Assembly (NCBI RefSeq): GCF_963682185.1
Contig: NZ_OY821667.1
Coordinates: 620,001 to 684,000 of the forward strand
DNA length: 64,000 nt
Source of the DNA: an uncultured Cohaesibacter sp.
Lineage (GTDB): Bacteria > Pseudomonadota > Alphaproteobacteria > Rhizobiales > Cohaesibacteraceae
Direction of reading: 5' to 3'
Part shown: positions 37,002 to 45,881 of the stretch, piece by piece
Layout of the letters: each line of letters begins with the position of its first letter
Numbering within the stretch: position 1 is the stretch's first letter
The notes under the pieces: generated by a model
The model's input: only the letters and a program-made list of their open reading frames with translations
Databases searched by the model: none
Told to the model about the DNA's origin: nothing
Made by a program: the position numbers and the translations under genes

Positions 37002-37630
37002 TACTCGGCTCCAGCCTTCAGGATATCATTCTGGGCAGAAGCCTCGGCGCGATAGTCGGAGCGCTCTGCCCCGTTGCCAAACAGTGCATCGGTCGCAACG
37101 CATTCAAGACGATAGCGTAGACTTTCAACCAAGCTATCGAGCAAGGCATGAATGATCATGGCGGTGAGCGCGATCACCATGCCTGCTGCGGTCGTGATGA
37201 GGGCCACCCAGATACCACCAGCCAGATCGGAGGGATTGACCGCATCGCCTGCGGCCTGCATGGCCTGAAACGCGTCGATCATGCCAAGCACCGTGCCCAG
37301 AAGCCCCAACAATGGAGCAGCCGTTACGATCAGCTCAAGCAGACGAAAGCCCGTGCGCGCCTGTCTCAAAAAACCGCGCACAACAATGGTCGCGCTTTCC
37401 TCGATCTGCTCGCGTGTTGCGCCCGCTTTCTTTCGCTTTTCAATATGATAGCGTAGATCCTGCGCGGCACCACTACGATAGGAATGCGGCTGCAGCATCG
37501 CGATTTGCACCACAGAGACCAGAGCGGTTGCCACCGTGAGTATCGAAAGGGCAGTCAATGCGACCAGCGTCCATCCGCCCATATCGATCAGCAGTGACCA
37601 GAGCTCAAACAAATGTTGCTTAAAGGCCAT
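37001..37630 (-). CDS. exbB: ExbB/TolQ/MotA family proton channel
   Basis: A 209-residue protein with three membrane helices: LWSLLIDMGGWTLVALTALSI near 10, AAPLLGLLGTVLGMIDAFQAM near 105 and GGIWVALITTAAGMVIALTAMIIH near 138, the latter two forming the family signature. It lacks a long N-terminal extension, like typical ExbB of uptake clusters. Its start overlaps btuD by 11 bases. Inner-membrane motor component for the TonB encoded below. Confidence 0.92.
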   Translation of the reverse strand: MAFKQHLFELWSLLIDMGGWTLVALTALSILTVATALVSVVQIAMLQPHSYRSGAAQDLRYHIEKRKKAGATREQIEESATIVVRGFLRQARTGFRLLELIVTAAPLLGLLGTVLGMIDAFQAMQAAGDAVNPSDLAGGIWVALITTAAGMVIALTAMIIHALLDSLVESLRYRLECVATDALFGNGAERSDYRAEASAQNDILKAGAE

Positions 37631-38441
37631 TGGCTTCTTCTCCTTCAGAGGTCCCGCTCATTGGGTTGGCATTTCCTACCAATTCGGTCGGGATAATGAA
37701 AGACTGTTTGCCAACCTCGACATTCTGAATACGGACCCCATAGACCTCCCGCATGCGACGCTCTGTCATGACATCCTTGGGGGTACCATCATCAAGCAGC
37801 ACACCATTGTTCAAAATCAGGATCCGGTCGCACCAGTGACTAGCAAGCGAAAGATCATGTAGGGACACGAGCACAGTCTTGCCCTGCTCGACCAATTGCC
37901 TTAGCAGGCGCATCAAGCCGATTTGATGGGCAGGATCGAGGCCGTTCACGGGTTCATCGGCAATGATCGTATTGGCTTCTTGCGCTACCAGCCGTGCAAT
38001 CAGCACACGCGCCTGTTCACCACCGGACAGTTCATCGAATGTGCGCTTTTGCAGATCTGAAAGACTCATCAGGTCAAGAGCCCGATCCACCGCCTCTTCA
38101 TCGGCCGGTGAAGGGCGCCCCAGCCCGGTTTGATGAGGCATGCGCCCAAGCATGACGACGTCTCGCACCGCCAAAGACCAGTGCACGACCCGTTCCTGAG
38201 GCAGAAAGGCAATCCGCCGCGCCAATTCCATCGCGCTTCTTTCAAAGCAGGGCACATCGTCAATGAGAATTTGCCCCGAGAAATTGATAAGCCCGACCAG
38301 AGCCCGCATCAAAGATGACTTGCCCGCGCCGTTGGGCCCGATCAATCCGATAAGCTCAGGCTTGCTGGAAGCAAAGGTTACATGTTTGACAGCCTGACAT
38401 TTGCCAAGCTTTATGCCTACGCCGGTGCATTCGATGGACAT
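37620..38441 (-). CDS. btuD: Cobalamin ABC transporter ATP-binding protein
   Basis: About 273 residues of ABC ATPase: Walker A GPNGAGKSSLMRAL near 31, Q-loop in FLPQERVVHW near 80, signature LSGGEQARVLIARL near 131, Walker B TIIADEPVNGLD near 150 and the H-loop VSLHDLSLASHW near 185. It powers the BtuC permease. ATG 38441 is within TAATG shared with the btuC stop and is preferred over the upstream start at 38477. The assignment to B12 rather than heme or siderophore comes from the riboswitch, BtuB and CbiZ in the same cluster. Confidence 0.88.
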   Translation of the reverse strand: MSIECTGVGIKLGKCQAVKHVTFASSKPELIGLIGPNGAGKSSLMRALVGLINFSGQILIDDVPCFERSAMELARRIAFLPQERVVHWSLAVRDVVMLGRMPHQTGLGRPSPADEEAVDRALDLMSLSDLQKRTFDELSGGEQARVLIARLVAQEANTIIADEPVNGLDPAHQIGLMRLLRQLVEQGKTVLVSLHDLSLASHWCDRILILNNGVLLDDGTPKDVMTERRMREVYGVRIQNVEVGKQSFIIPTELVGNANPMSGTSEGEEANGL

Positions 38442-39439
38442 TACACAACCCTCCTTCTGATCTTGCGCAACAGCCAAAGAAAGAATGGCGCGCCAATAAT
38501 GGCAGTGACCACACCGAGCTTGAGATCCTTGTCAGGCATCACAAGACGAATGAACAAATCCGCCGCCAACAGGAAGGCAGCTCCCCCAAGGGCACTCACA
38601 GGCAACAATTGGCTCGGCCGCGAGCCGACAAGCGGGCGCAAAAGATGTGGCACAATCAGGCCGACAAAGCCGATGGTGCCGCTCACTGCTGTGGCAGCCC
38701 CAACCCCGACAGCCGTTCCCACAATGGCCATGCTGCGTGTGCGGCGCATATCAACCCCCAGAGAGCGCGCCACATCGGGCCCAAGGCTCAGAGCATCCAG
38801 CGCACGAGCCGTTGAGAACAGCATGGCGCCACCGACAAGGATCAACGGAACCGACAACCACACATGCACCATGCTGCGATCCGTCAGCGACCCCAGCATC
38901 CAGAAGACAATTTCCAGCGAAGCAAATGGATTGGACGACATGTTCAGAGCCAGCGATGTAAGGGCACTTGCCAGTGACGTAATGGCTACACCGGACAGAA
39001 TGAGCGTGAGCACATCCGCGCTTCTGCCAGCAAGCAGCAGAAGCAACAAGACCCCGAACAGGGCTCCGAACAGCGCAGCGATAGGCAGCGCATAGGCAAA
39101 GGTTGTCGTCAGCCCCGTATAGATCGCGATGACCGCTCCGAGCGATGCAGAGGCAGACATGCCCATGACCCCCGGCTCGGCCAACGGATTGCGCAGGAGG
39201 CCCTGCAAAACGGCACCCGATAGCCCGAGGATACCGCCAATGGCCAACCCCAGAACAGCGCGAGGAAGGCGAATCTGGAGCAGAATGACATGATTGATGC
39301 GCGCGACATCATCCCCCCCCACAAAAAGACCACTCAAAGGATTGATCCACACCTGCCCAACGGCGAGAGAGAACAGGAAAAGAACCAAAACGAGCACTGA
39401 TAGTGTCATCGTCAGAATTGGAAAGGAAGGACGCCCCAT
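38441..39439 (-). CDS. btuC: Cobalamin ABC transporter permease
   Basis: A FecCD-type permease of about 332 residues with some nine to ten membrane helices. Typical segments are RLPRAVLGLAIGGILGLSGAVLQGLLRNPLAEPGVMG near 55-95 and GTIGFVGLIVPHLLRPLVG near 255, plus SALGGAAFLLAADLFIR near 285. ATG 39439 starts three bases after the btuF stop; a TTG just ahead is less likely. It transports the corrinoid delivered by BtuF. One base is shared with btuD. Confidence 0.9.
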   Translation of the reverse strand: MGRPSFPILTMTLSVLVLVLFLFSLAVGQVWINPLSGLFVGGDDVARINHVILLQIRLPRAVLGLAIGGILGLSGAVLQGLLRNPLAEPGVMGMSASASLGAVIAIYTGLTTTFAYALPIAALFGALFGVLLLLLLAGRSADVLTLILSGVAITSLASALTSLALNMSSNPFASLEIVFWMLGSLTDRSMVHVWLSVPLILVGGAMLFSTARALDALSLGPDVARSLGVDMRRTRSMAIVGTAVGVGAATAVSGTIGFVGLIVPHLLRPLVGSRPSQLLPVSALGGAAFLLAADLFIRLVMPDKDLKLGVVTAIIGAPFFLWLLRKIRRRVV

Positions 39440-39442
39440 CAA

Positions 39443-40294
39443 TTAATTTCCTTGTTCACGTTGCCGTATCTTCTTTTGCAAATCAGCGATGGCATCTACC
39501 GTGAATGGCCCACCGCAAATCCAGTAGCGGGTATCAACGGTAATGCGTCTTTCGGGACCAAACCATGCATCAAGCGCGGGGTGGTGCAAAATCTGGGTTG
39601 CGCGTGCAGGGCCGCCAGTCCATTGGGACCAGGTCATGACAAAATCGGGATTTTCGCGAATGAGCGCTTCGAGCGAAAATTTTACCGAACTTCCGTGAAA
39701 CCCGAGGTCCTCCCCCATATGACGCAAGCCTGCAGCCTTGATCATTTCATTGGACAGAGTGCCAGCGCCACCCGTGTAGCTGCTGGGCTCATAGGAAGCC
39801 AGCACCTTGTGCTCTTTTGGAGCATTTTTCTTGAGGGCGGCAAGCTTATTGTCAAAATCCCGGAGCAACTGGCTGGCGCGCTGTTGCTGGCCCAACAGAT
39901 CTCCCATCCTCTGGATGTTCTTGCGGATGGCATCAAAGCCACTATCAGGAGCAAATTGCTCGACGCGCACACCGAAACTTTGCAGAAGATTGATCGTATT
40001 GCTGGACGTATAAATCCCTGCCAAAACGAGATCCGGTTTCATCCGGATGATTTCCTCGGCACGAGCATGGTTCATTCTGTATCGATTGGCCCGATCAACC
40101 AATACAGCCGTATTCGGATCAAACGCCAATTTTGATACAGAGATCAATTGATCCGGATCAGCCACCATCATGGCAAGTTGATCGGTACAAAGATTGATGG
40201 AAACCACACGATCCGGACGGGAATGCGCAAAGCCATGCTCGGGCGTCAATCCGCCAAAGACAAGCAGCACAGAAATGAGCAGCGTCCGAACCAT
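39443..40294 (-). CDS. btuF: Cobalamin-binding periplasmic protein BtuF
   Basis: A 283-residue type III solute-binding protein with a signal peptide (TLLISVLLVFGGLTPEHGFA). The mature part has two lobes joined by a long helix: VVSINLCTDQLAMMVADPDQLISVS near 30, IIRMKPDLVLAGIYTSSNT near 80, a GVRVEQFAPDSGFDAIRKNIQRMGDLLG stretch near 110 and a second-lobe GFHGSSVKFSLEALIRENPDFVMTW near 205. The start ATG at 40294 has only a weak ribosome site. It captures B12 released by BtuB in the periplasm. Confidence 0.88.
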   Translation of the reverse strand: MVRTLLISVLLVFGGLTPEHGFAHSRPDRVVSINLCTDQLAMMVADPDQLISVSKLAFDPNTAVLVDRANRYRMNHARAEEIIRMKPDLVLAGIYTSSNTINLLQSFGVRVEQFAPDSGFDAIRKNIQRMGDLLGQQQRASQLLRDFDNKLAALKKNAPKEHKVLASYEPSSYTGGAGTLSNEMIKAAGLRHMGEDLGFHGSSVKFSLEALIRENPDFVMTWSQWTGGPARATQILHHPALDAWFGPERRITVDTRYWICGGPFTVDAIADLQKKIRQREQGN

Positions 40295-40316
40295 TTTGTC
40301 GCTTATCCCTCAAGTG

Positions 40317-40346
40317 GAAAAAGGGCCCGCAATGCTGCGCGCCCTT
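40317..40346 (-). terminator. Terminator or attenuator between btuB and btuF
   Basis: On the minus strand, stem AAGGGC / GCCCTT with a GC-rich loop is followed by five T residues, 20 bases after the btuB stop. It could lower but not abolish transcription into btuF. Confidence 0.65.
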
Positions 40347-40365
40347 AAGTCGAATGTAAACAAGG

Positions 40366-42231
40366 TCAGAAGTCGGCCTTCAAACCAACATAACCGGTTA
40401 TACCTGCCGTGTTGTAGCCAGCCACCTCCTGATAGTCTTCATCAAGAAGATTTTCGATGCGACCATAAACCTGGATCTTGTCAGAGATCTGATAGTCAGC
40501 GCCAACATTCACAAGGACATAGTCATCAAGAGCCACATAGGTGTCGGTTCTTTCGGCAAAGATGCTCGAGTCAACAAAAGCATGCGCCTTGCCATCGAGA
40601 AAAGCCTGCGACACCTTGAAGGTACCAGAATGCCGCGGCCGGCGCGTTTCCTGACTGCCGGATGGTGTCTTGGAATCGGTGTAGGTGTAGCTAGCATCGA
40701 CGGTCAGGTTGTCAGTCAGTTTGGCAGATGCAGAAATTTCCGCGCCCTGCCGTTTGCTGACGCCTGTCTCATTGGCATATTTATAGGTAACTGAGCTGAA
40801 CACAATCTCGTCCGTCAAACGCTGATTGAAATAGGTTACATCCACCTTGAAGCGATTATTGAACAGCGATTGCTCGATGCCAGCATCCCAACCGAAAGTC
40901 TTCTCCGGTGTCAGGCTGGCATTGCCATAGACGGCATTGTAGGTCTGATAGTAAGTCGGAATGGACGTACCGGTACCAACTGAGCTATGTAGCCGTGTTC
41001 CGGTTCCTTCGAACATGTAAGCCGCATTCACATTGTAGGTCGCTGTATCTTCGAAATCCTCGAATATATCATAGCGAGCACCAGCACCAAGGAACAGGTT
41101 GTTCAAGAACTCACCCGTATAGTCCACGGCCAGGCCAGTCGTATCCCGCCTGCGCTCCGGATCGGTAGAATACGGATCCGTATAGCTTTCAGTCTGCCAA
41201 TTGACAGCGCCAGTCAGACTGTGTTTGGCGTTGGCAAGGCTTGGCGTGTCAAAAAACACCGTGCCCTGATAGTCAAGGCTCAGCTTGTCGCTATCAGACC
41301 CATATTCGTCGTAGCTGCTCGTCCAGGACGAATAGTCGAGACCGCGCTGCTTGCTGCTGGAATATCTGGCCCGCGCTTTCTGCACGAAATGCCCATCCCA
41401 CAGCGAGTGGGTAAGACCGAGACTGCTGAAAAGCTCCTGAGTATTGGCATACAGAAAAGGATCATCTGAAGGGGCGGTCGTGTATGCATCCGTATCGGTA
41501 TGCTTGTCGATGAACCGTACACTGGCGTCGACCTTCAGATCATCCGTCAGATCGGCATTGACCTTACCGTTCAATGTGATGTTGCGGTTGGAATCTTTTT
41601 CAGAACCCGTCAGCGCCGTGTTGATGCCATCAGTATAGTGGAAGGCACCTGAGAAGGCATAATCGAACCGTTCCTGACCGCCACGCACTTCAGCGCTTGT
41701 CAATGAGCTGAGTTCTGTCCCGACTTCCTGCTTTACGGTGAATTGCGGCTTGCTGTTTCTCTCACCTTTCTTGGTGATGATGTTGATCACACCAGACATG
41801 GCATGCGCACCATAAAGCGAACTTTGCGGGCCGCGCAGCACCTCGATGCGATCAATACCAACTGTTTCCAGACTGGAGAAATCATATGCCCCAAGAGCAA
41901 TGGCAGAGGCCTCAACGCCATCGATCAAAACCAGCACATGACGGGATTCGCCACCGCGAATGCGCACTTCTGTCAAGGCTCCCGAGGAACCGCTACGACC
42001 AACAGAAACACCCGGCACCAACCGCAGAGCTTCAGCAACCGAATTGATATGCCGGGTTTCCAGCTCTTGACTGGTAACAACAGTATATGACCGTCCAACT
42101 TTTTCTTCATCAACGGGGTTCAGACCCGCTGAAATCACAACTTCACCAAGATCGAGATCTTCAGCAAACGCGCTCGTGCTGGCAAGCAGCCCCACGGCAA
42201 CTAGGCTGGTGACACCCACTTTAATTGACAT
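40366..42231 (-). CDS. btuB: TonB-dependent vitamin B12 receptor BtuB
   Basis: Outer-membrane beta-barrel that imports cobalamin using TonB energy. From ATG 42231 it has about 621 residues: signal peptide (SLVAVGLLASTSAFA), a TonB-box-like LGEVVISAG just after the cut, a plug domain (about 40-165; SVAEALRLVPGVSV, RIEVLRGPQSSLYGAHAMSGVINIIT), then a barrel of about 22 strands ending in GYVGLKADF with a terminal Phe. The longer open frame to 42297 is not supported: GGGAG sits ahead of ATG 42231. A cobalamin riboswitch lies in the leader. Confidence 0.92.
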   Translation of the reverse strand: MSIKVGVTSLVAVGLLASTSAFAEDLDLGEVVISAGLNPVDEEKVGRSYTVVTSQELETRHINSVAEALRLVPGVSVGRSGSSGALTEVRIRGGESRHVLVLIDGVEASAIALGAYDFSSLETVGIDRIEVLRGPQSSLYGAHAMSGVINIITKKGERNSKPQFTVKQEVGTELSSLTSAEVRGGQERFDYAFSGAFHYTDGINTALTGSEKDSNRNITLNGKVNADLTDDLKVDASVRFIDKHTDTDAYTTAPSDDPFLYANTQELFSSLGLTHSLWDGHFVQKARARYSSSKQRGLDYSSWTSSYDEYGSDSDKLSLDYQGTVFFDTPSLANAKHSLTGAVNWQTESYTDPYSTDPERRRDTTGLAVDYTGEFLNNLFLGAGARYDIFEDFEDTATYNVNAAYMFEGTGTRLHSSVGTGTSIPTYYQTYNAVYGNASLTPEKTFGWDAGIEQSLFNNRFKVDVTYFNQRLTDEIVFSSVTYKYANETGVSKRQGAEISASAKLTDNLTVDASYTYTDSKTPSGSQETRRPRHSGTFKVSQAFLDGKAHAFVDSSIFAERTDTYVALDDYVLVNVGADYQISDKIQVYGRIENLLDEDYQEVAGYNTAGITGYVGLKADF

Positions 42232-42419
42232 TGATAAACTCCCAACAATGCCCTCGCGCATATCAATTTGCGCTTTGAGCAATATTCCATCTGCCACCCG
42301 ACCTGTTACGGCTGTTCACATACACAGCCCAAAAGGTCGCGGAAACAGATTAGGTTTTTGTGATGTCACCTCAACGGGAAGGCCGCACCCTGACACACCC
42401 CGTATCAAAGGTCGGGTGA

Positions 42420-42605
42420 CAGACAAGGGCAGGTCTCCTGGCTACGCGGGTCTTCACTGAATATTCCCCTTCCCAACGGTCAAGACCAGTCAGTGGATCT
42501 TCAAATATCAGCTTTCCGCTCACAGTTGCGGGGGCAGCCACGGTCTCGATAAAATCGTCTCACCGTGTTCCCTTTTCATCCGAATGGATTGTCGGAACCT
42601 TCGTC
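42420..42605 (-). ncRNA. Cobalamin riboswitch
   Basis: In the btuB leader on the minus strand I can recognise the conserved core pieces in order: GGTTCC near the 5' end, GCCCCCGCAACTGTGA (the B12-box-like junction), a variable P-stem region with GGGAAGG, and GACCCGCGTAGCCAGGAGACCTGCC near the 3' end. This is the classical adenosylcobalamin aptamer. A hairpin TGTCACCC / GGGTGTGTCA follows before btuB and can serve as expression platform. Binding of B12 should reduce expression of btuB and possibly of the genes beyond. Confidence 0.95.
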
Positions 42606-42615
42606 TCGGAGCGTA

Positions 42616-43306
42616 ATATGTAAAAAATGTATTGCTGCGTCAACGCGAGGAAGCCGCAAAAGGGGAACAGCCGGATCCTTTAATAAACAAACCATTGAAT
42701 TATAAGAATATATCAGAAAATAAACGCCCCAAACAAAGTCAATGCCCGGTGCATAACCGGCAGAAAAATTACGACTACCCCCCTCAGTATTTATAACAAA
42801 TCAGACGCATATGTAAAAATCCGGAAGCAGCTATCGCTCTCTGCATTGGCACATGAATTTGGAACGCAATGCCCCCACAACAAACGAGCTCGGCCTGCCT
42901 ACAGTTCATCGGTGACAGGATCTCTCCCAATATAGCCATCGGACAACACATCTGGTGATGCCCCGCAGTGTGAACCATATGTCCAACTTGGGTGAAGGAG
43001 CATCACTTTTACGATTGAGGAGTAAATATCCATCCAAAATTTAGACCTGAAATCCCGAGATCGTAGGCCTAGAAGATACGAAATCGCTTGAATCTATATT
43101 CTTTTTGCTGTACACAGCCGTATCTTGCCCGAGCGTGGACGATAGTCGCAATATCAGCGGAGCAAGATTTCTTGCTAACAATCGTGATGATTGTTGCCGG
43201 GACGAACTCTTTGAAGTTCAGACCCCATAGGCAGCTTTTCTGCGCAAGCTTCCCCCTTTTGACAAGACGAACGCCATTGCTCGCTGCATTCATGCGCGAC
43301 CAAGCA
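42616..43306. other. Divergent region between riboswitch and rhlE, no gene supported
   Basis: About 690 bases. It must carry the promoter of the btuB riboswitch and that of the helicase gene. An open frame at 42784-42978 (minus) has no ribosome site and a composition unlike real proteins. The rhlE frame is open further upstream into this region, but that part lacks family similarity. No palindrome or repeat stands out. Confidence 0.5.
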
Positions 43307-44794
43307 ATGGCATATGGACAGATCTTTTTGACAAATTTCAATGACCTCGGCCTCGCCGAGCCTCTTCTTCGCGCCCTTGAAGCCGAAGGTTACACCACCC
43401 CTACTCCCATTCAGGCTCAGGGCATTCCCGTAGCCATGTCCGGTAAAGACATTCTGGGGATCGCCCAGACAGGCACAGGCAAAACCGCGTCCTTCGTGCT
43501 GCCTATCCTCGACCGTCTGGCACGCAACGACAAACGCCCGACCCCGAAATCGACCGAAGCCCTCATTCTTGCACCGACCCGCGAACTGGTTGCCCAGATT
43601 GCAGAAAATATCCGCGCCTACAGCAAGCATATGCGCGTGTCGGTCACGATTGTGGTTGGTGGCGTCAAACCTGGCCCTCAAATCCGCAAGCTGGCCAGCG
43701 GCAGCCATATTATTGTCGCCACCCCGGGCCGCCTGCTTGATCACATGAACAATGGCTATGTTTCGCTTGGCCAGACAAGCTATGTTGTGCTGGACGAAGC
43801 GGACCATATGCTGGATCTGGGCTTCATCCCGGACATTCGACGCATCATGAAGCAGCTACCGAAGAAGCGCCAGACGTCGCTTTTCTCGGCAACAATGCCA
43901 ACCCAGATCAAGGCACTGGGTCGGGATTTCCAGAACAAGCCGACCGAAGTGGCCGTAGCAACCGTATCCCGTCCGATCGAGCGTATTAGCCAGAGCGTCC
44001 AGCTCATGGATCACGCATCAAAGCGTCAGGCCCTCACCAGCATTCTTTCAGAGAAAGATGTGGAACGGGCTATTGTCTTTACGCGGACCAAGCGCGGCGC
44101 AGATCGGGTCAGCCAGCAACTGCAAAAAGCAGGTCTTTCGGCGACCGCCATCCATGGCAACAAAAGCCAGGGACAACGGGTGCGCGCATTGGCTAGCTTC
44201 AAATCCGGTGAGATCAATATCATGGTCGCAACCGACATTGCAGCTCGCGGTATCGATATCGACGACGTTTCCCACGTCATCAATTTCGAACTTCCAGAAG
44301 TGCCGGAAGCCTATGTTCACAGAATCGGACGCACCGCCCGCGCCGGTCGCACAGGCACCGCGATCTCCCTTTGCGATCCTTCAGAAGCCAAGCTCCTGAG
44401 AGAAATAGAAAAGCTGATCGGCACCAAATTGCAGGCTGAAAAAAGCGATAGCTATTCGCCACTGGACATCGAAGTTCCCGATACGCCCCCTAAACGTGCG
44501 AACCGGGCTCGGAATCAGAATAACAATCGAAACCGGACAGACGAACAGGGCCAGAAGGCAAAACCGCGCCGCAACGCCCGCAAGGGCAAGCCCAACGAAA
44601 TCAAGGCAAACGAATCCTGGTCACCTCTTGAAGGAGACAAGAGGGATGGGAAACCGGCGTTCGGCAAAAAGAAGCCGCGCGGCAGCGCAAAGCCCGATGG
44701 TTACATGAGTCGGTCTCGCAACGGTGGGTCGAACAAGCAAAGAGGCAACAGCCAAGGCAAAAAATCAGCCTCCAGACCGGCAGCTTATGCCTGA
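43307..44794 (+). CDS. rhlE: DEAD-box RNA helicase, RhlE type
   Basis: ATP-dependent RNA helicase. Motifs in order: Q motif with PTPIQAQGIP near residue 33, motif I AQTGTGKTAS near 54, PTRELVAQ near 88, motif II DEADHMLDLGF near 158, SAT near 192, and the second RecA-like domain with TRTKRGADR near 260, ATDIAARGIDI near 310 and HRIGRTARAGR near 342. A basic, Asn/Arg/Lys/Gly-rich tail of about 115 residues follows, as in RhlE. Start uncertain: ATG 43307 is used; TTG 43328 (protein starting at TNFNDLGL) has GGACAG nearby and fits relatives well. It precedes the csp gene, so a cold-response link is possible. Confidence 0.92.
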   Translation: MAYGQIFLTNFNDLGLAEPLLRALEAEGYTTPTPIQAQGIPVAMSGKDILGIAQTGTGKTASFVLPILDRLARNDKRPTPKSTEALILAPTRELVAQIAENIRAYSKHMRVSVTIVVGGVKPGPQIRKLASGSHIIVATPGRLLDHMNNGYVSLGQTSYVVLDEADHMLDLGFIPDIRRIMKQLPKKRQTSLFSATMPTQIKALGRDFQNKPTEVAVATVSRPIERISQSVQLMDHASKRQALTSILSEKDVERAIVFTRTKRGADRVSQQLQKAGLSATAIHGNKSQGQRVRALASFKSGEINIMVATDIAARGIDIDDVSHVINFELPEVPEAYVHRIGRTARAGRTGTAISLCDPSEAKLLREIEKLIGTKLQAEKSDSYSPLDIEVPDTPPKRANRARNQNNNRNRTDEQGQKAKPRRNARKGKPNEIKANESWSPLEGDKRDGKPAFGKKKPRGSAKPDGYMSRSRNGGSNKQRGNSQGKKSASRPAAYA

Positions 44795-44821
44795 CACGAA
44801 TAGCAACAATATATCTCAAGA

Positions 44822-44850
44822 AAATAGCAGCTTAGGGCTGCTATTTTTTT
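44822..44850 (+). terminator. Terminator of rhlE
   Basis: Stem AAATAGCAGC / GCTGCTATTT with a short loop, running into a stretch of seven T residues, 27 bases after the stop codon. Confidence 0.9.
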
Positions 44851-45086
44851 ATCCAAAGCTTGTCACAACGATTTTTCTTGAGGAAAAAATTGGAAAAGAG
44901 CTATATAACAGGGGTTTGCATCTTGGCTTTTTGAAAAATAGACTAGATTTTTGACTCATTCAGCATTATAAAGAGGACAGCTAATTGATTTCGTAATACT
45001 GTTCCTACCCGGCCAGCATTCGATGTTGATACTGCCGTGTCGCCGCATGTCGCGGGCGATGATACTACTTCAAGGAACAGAATTCC

Positions 45087-45296
45087 ATGTCTACTGGTAC
45101 CGTTAAATTTTTCAACACCACCAAAGGTTACGGCTTCATCGAGCCAGAAGAAGGCGGCAAAGACGCTTTCGTTCATATCTCTGCTGTTGAAAGATCCGGT
45201 CTTTCCACCCTGTCCGAAGGCCAGAAAGTTTCTTTCGAACTTGAAACCGGCCGCAATGGTAAAGAATCAGCTGTAAATCTTCAGTTGGTTGACTAA
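45087..45296 (+). CDS. Cold-shock protein, CspA family
   Basis: A 69-residue single cold-shock domain. RNP1-like KGYGFIEPEEGGKDAFVHI and RNP2-like segment VFVHIS are visible, with TGTVKFFNTTKG at the start. It should bind single-stranded nucleic acid and act as RNA chaperone. The 5' leader since the rhlE terminator is about 235 bases, long for such a small gene and possibly structured. Start ATG 45087 with AAGGAACAG upstream. A palindromic terminator follows at once. Confidence 0.96.
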   Translation: MSTGTVKFFNTTKGYGFIEPEEGGKDAFVHISAVERSGLSTLSEGQKVSFELETGRNGKESAVNLQLVD

Positions 45297-45304
45297 TTCA
45301 GAGT

Positions 45305-45340
45305 TAAGGCCAGCATCAATTGATGCTGGCCTTAATTTTT
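45305..45340 (+). terminator. Terminator of the cold-shock gene
   Basis: A perfect 30-base palindrome built of TAAGGCCAGCATCA and its complement, followed by ATTTTT, 8 bases after the stop codon. It could work in both directions. Confidence 0.88.
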
Positions 45341-45354
45341 AGCGGGGGTAAACC

Positions 45355-45513
45355 GTGAACAGAAAAGACCGGCTCGCAGCCGAAAAGCTATTTTCCATGG
45401 GTGACAAGTCGCAAGATAATGAACTGAGCGATTATGAGTTAAAGACCAAAAAGGTCAGAGAGAAAAACGCCCGCCTCAAAGCGCAACGTTTAGCGCAAGC
45501 CGACAAAAAATAA
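45355..45513 (+). CDS. Small charged hypothetical protein
   Basis: A 52-residue frame starting at GTG 45355, with a GGGGG run at proper distance (AGCGGGGGTAAACC). The product is highly charged and helical: NRKDRLAAEKLFSMGDKS followed by a Lys/Arg-rich C-terminal half (KTKKVREKNARLKAQRLAQADKK). Short Lys-rich proteins behind csp genes occur in other Hyphomicrobiales, from memory. It lies 20 bases after the csp terminator, so it depends on read-through or its own promoter. Function unknown. Confidence 0.6.
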   Translation: MNRKDRLAAEKLFSMGDKSQDNELSDYELKTKKVREKNARLKAQRLAQADKK

Positions 45514-45881
45514 TAATCAAGCTTCAATAGATTAGATCAATGACCTGCATTTGATGTGGTCAGGCTTATTAAGTTGCCTTGGCGATAGACTCAAAAAGAG
45601 CATCGTAAGGCTTGCGCACGTTTAAACACGAGCATTTCCTAAAGCCAAATCGCCTCCTTCCCTCCATTATCACACCATTTGAGTAAAGCGCACGTCTCTC
45701 GTGTAGCCAATGGCCTGTGTATAGACACCGTCGCCGACATCTACTTCCATGCTTTCTCACATGGACGCAATAGAGTTGCGCATCAAAGGTAGAAAAAGAA
45801 AAATAAGCATCATTAAATTTTAACAATTATAAATAATCATAGTCATTATACTTTTACTCTACACAATAATAGAGTTGTACA
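45514..45881. other. Intergenic stretch before galE, no gene seen
   Basis: About 370 bases, AT-rich toward galE. An open frame on the minus strand (45569-45826) has no ribosome binding site and no recognisable protein features, so I do not annotate it. The last 70 bases are very AT-rich and are the likely promoter region of galE. Confidence 0.45.

Noticed and set aside
42784..42978. A 64-codon minus-strand frame between riboswitch and rhlE
   Set aside because: Chance open frame: no ribosome site and no plausible fold.
45569..45826. An 85-codon minus-strand frame upstream of galE
   Set aside because: No ribosome site, unusual Cys/Arg-rich composition and no family resemblance.
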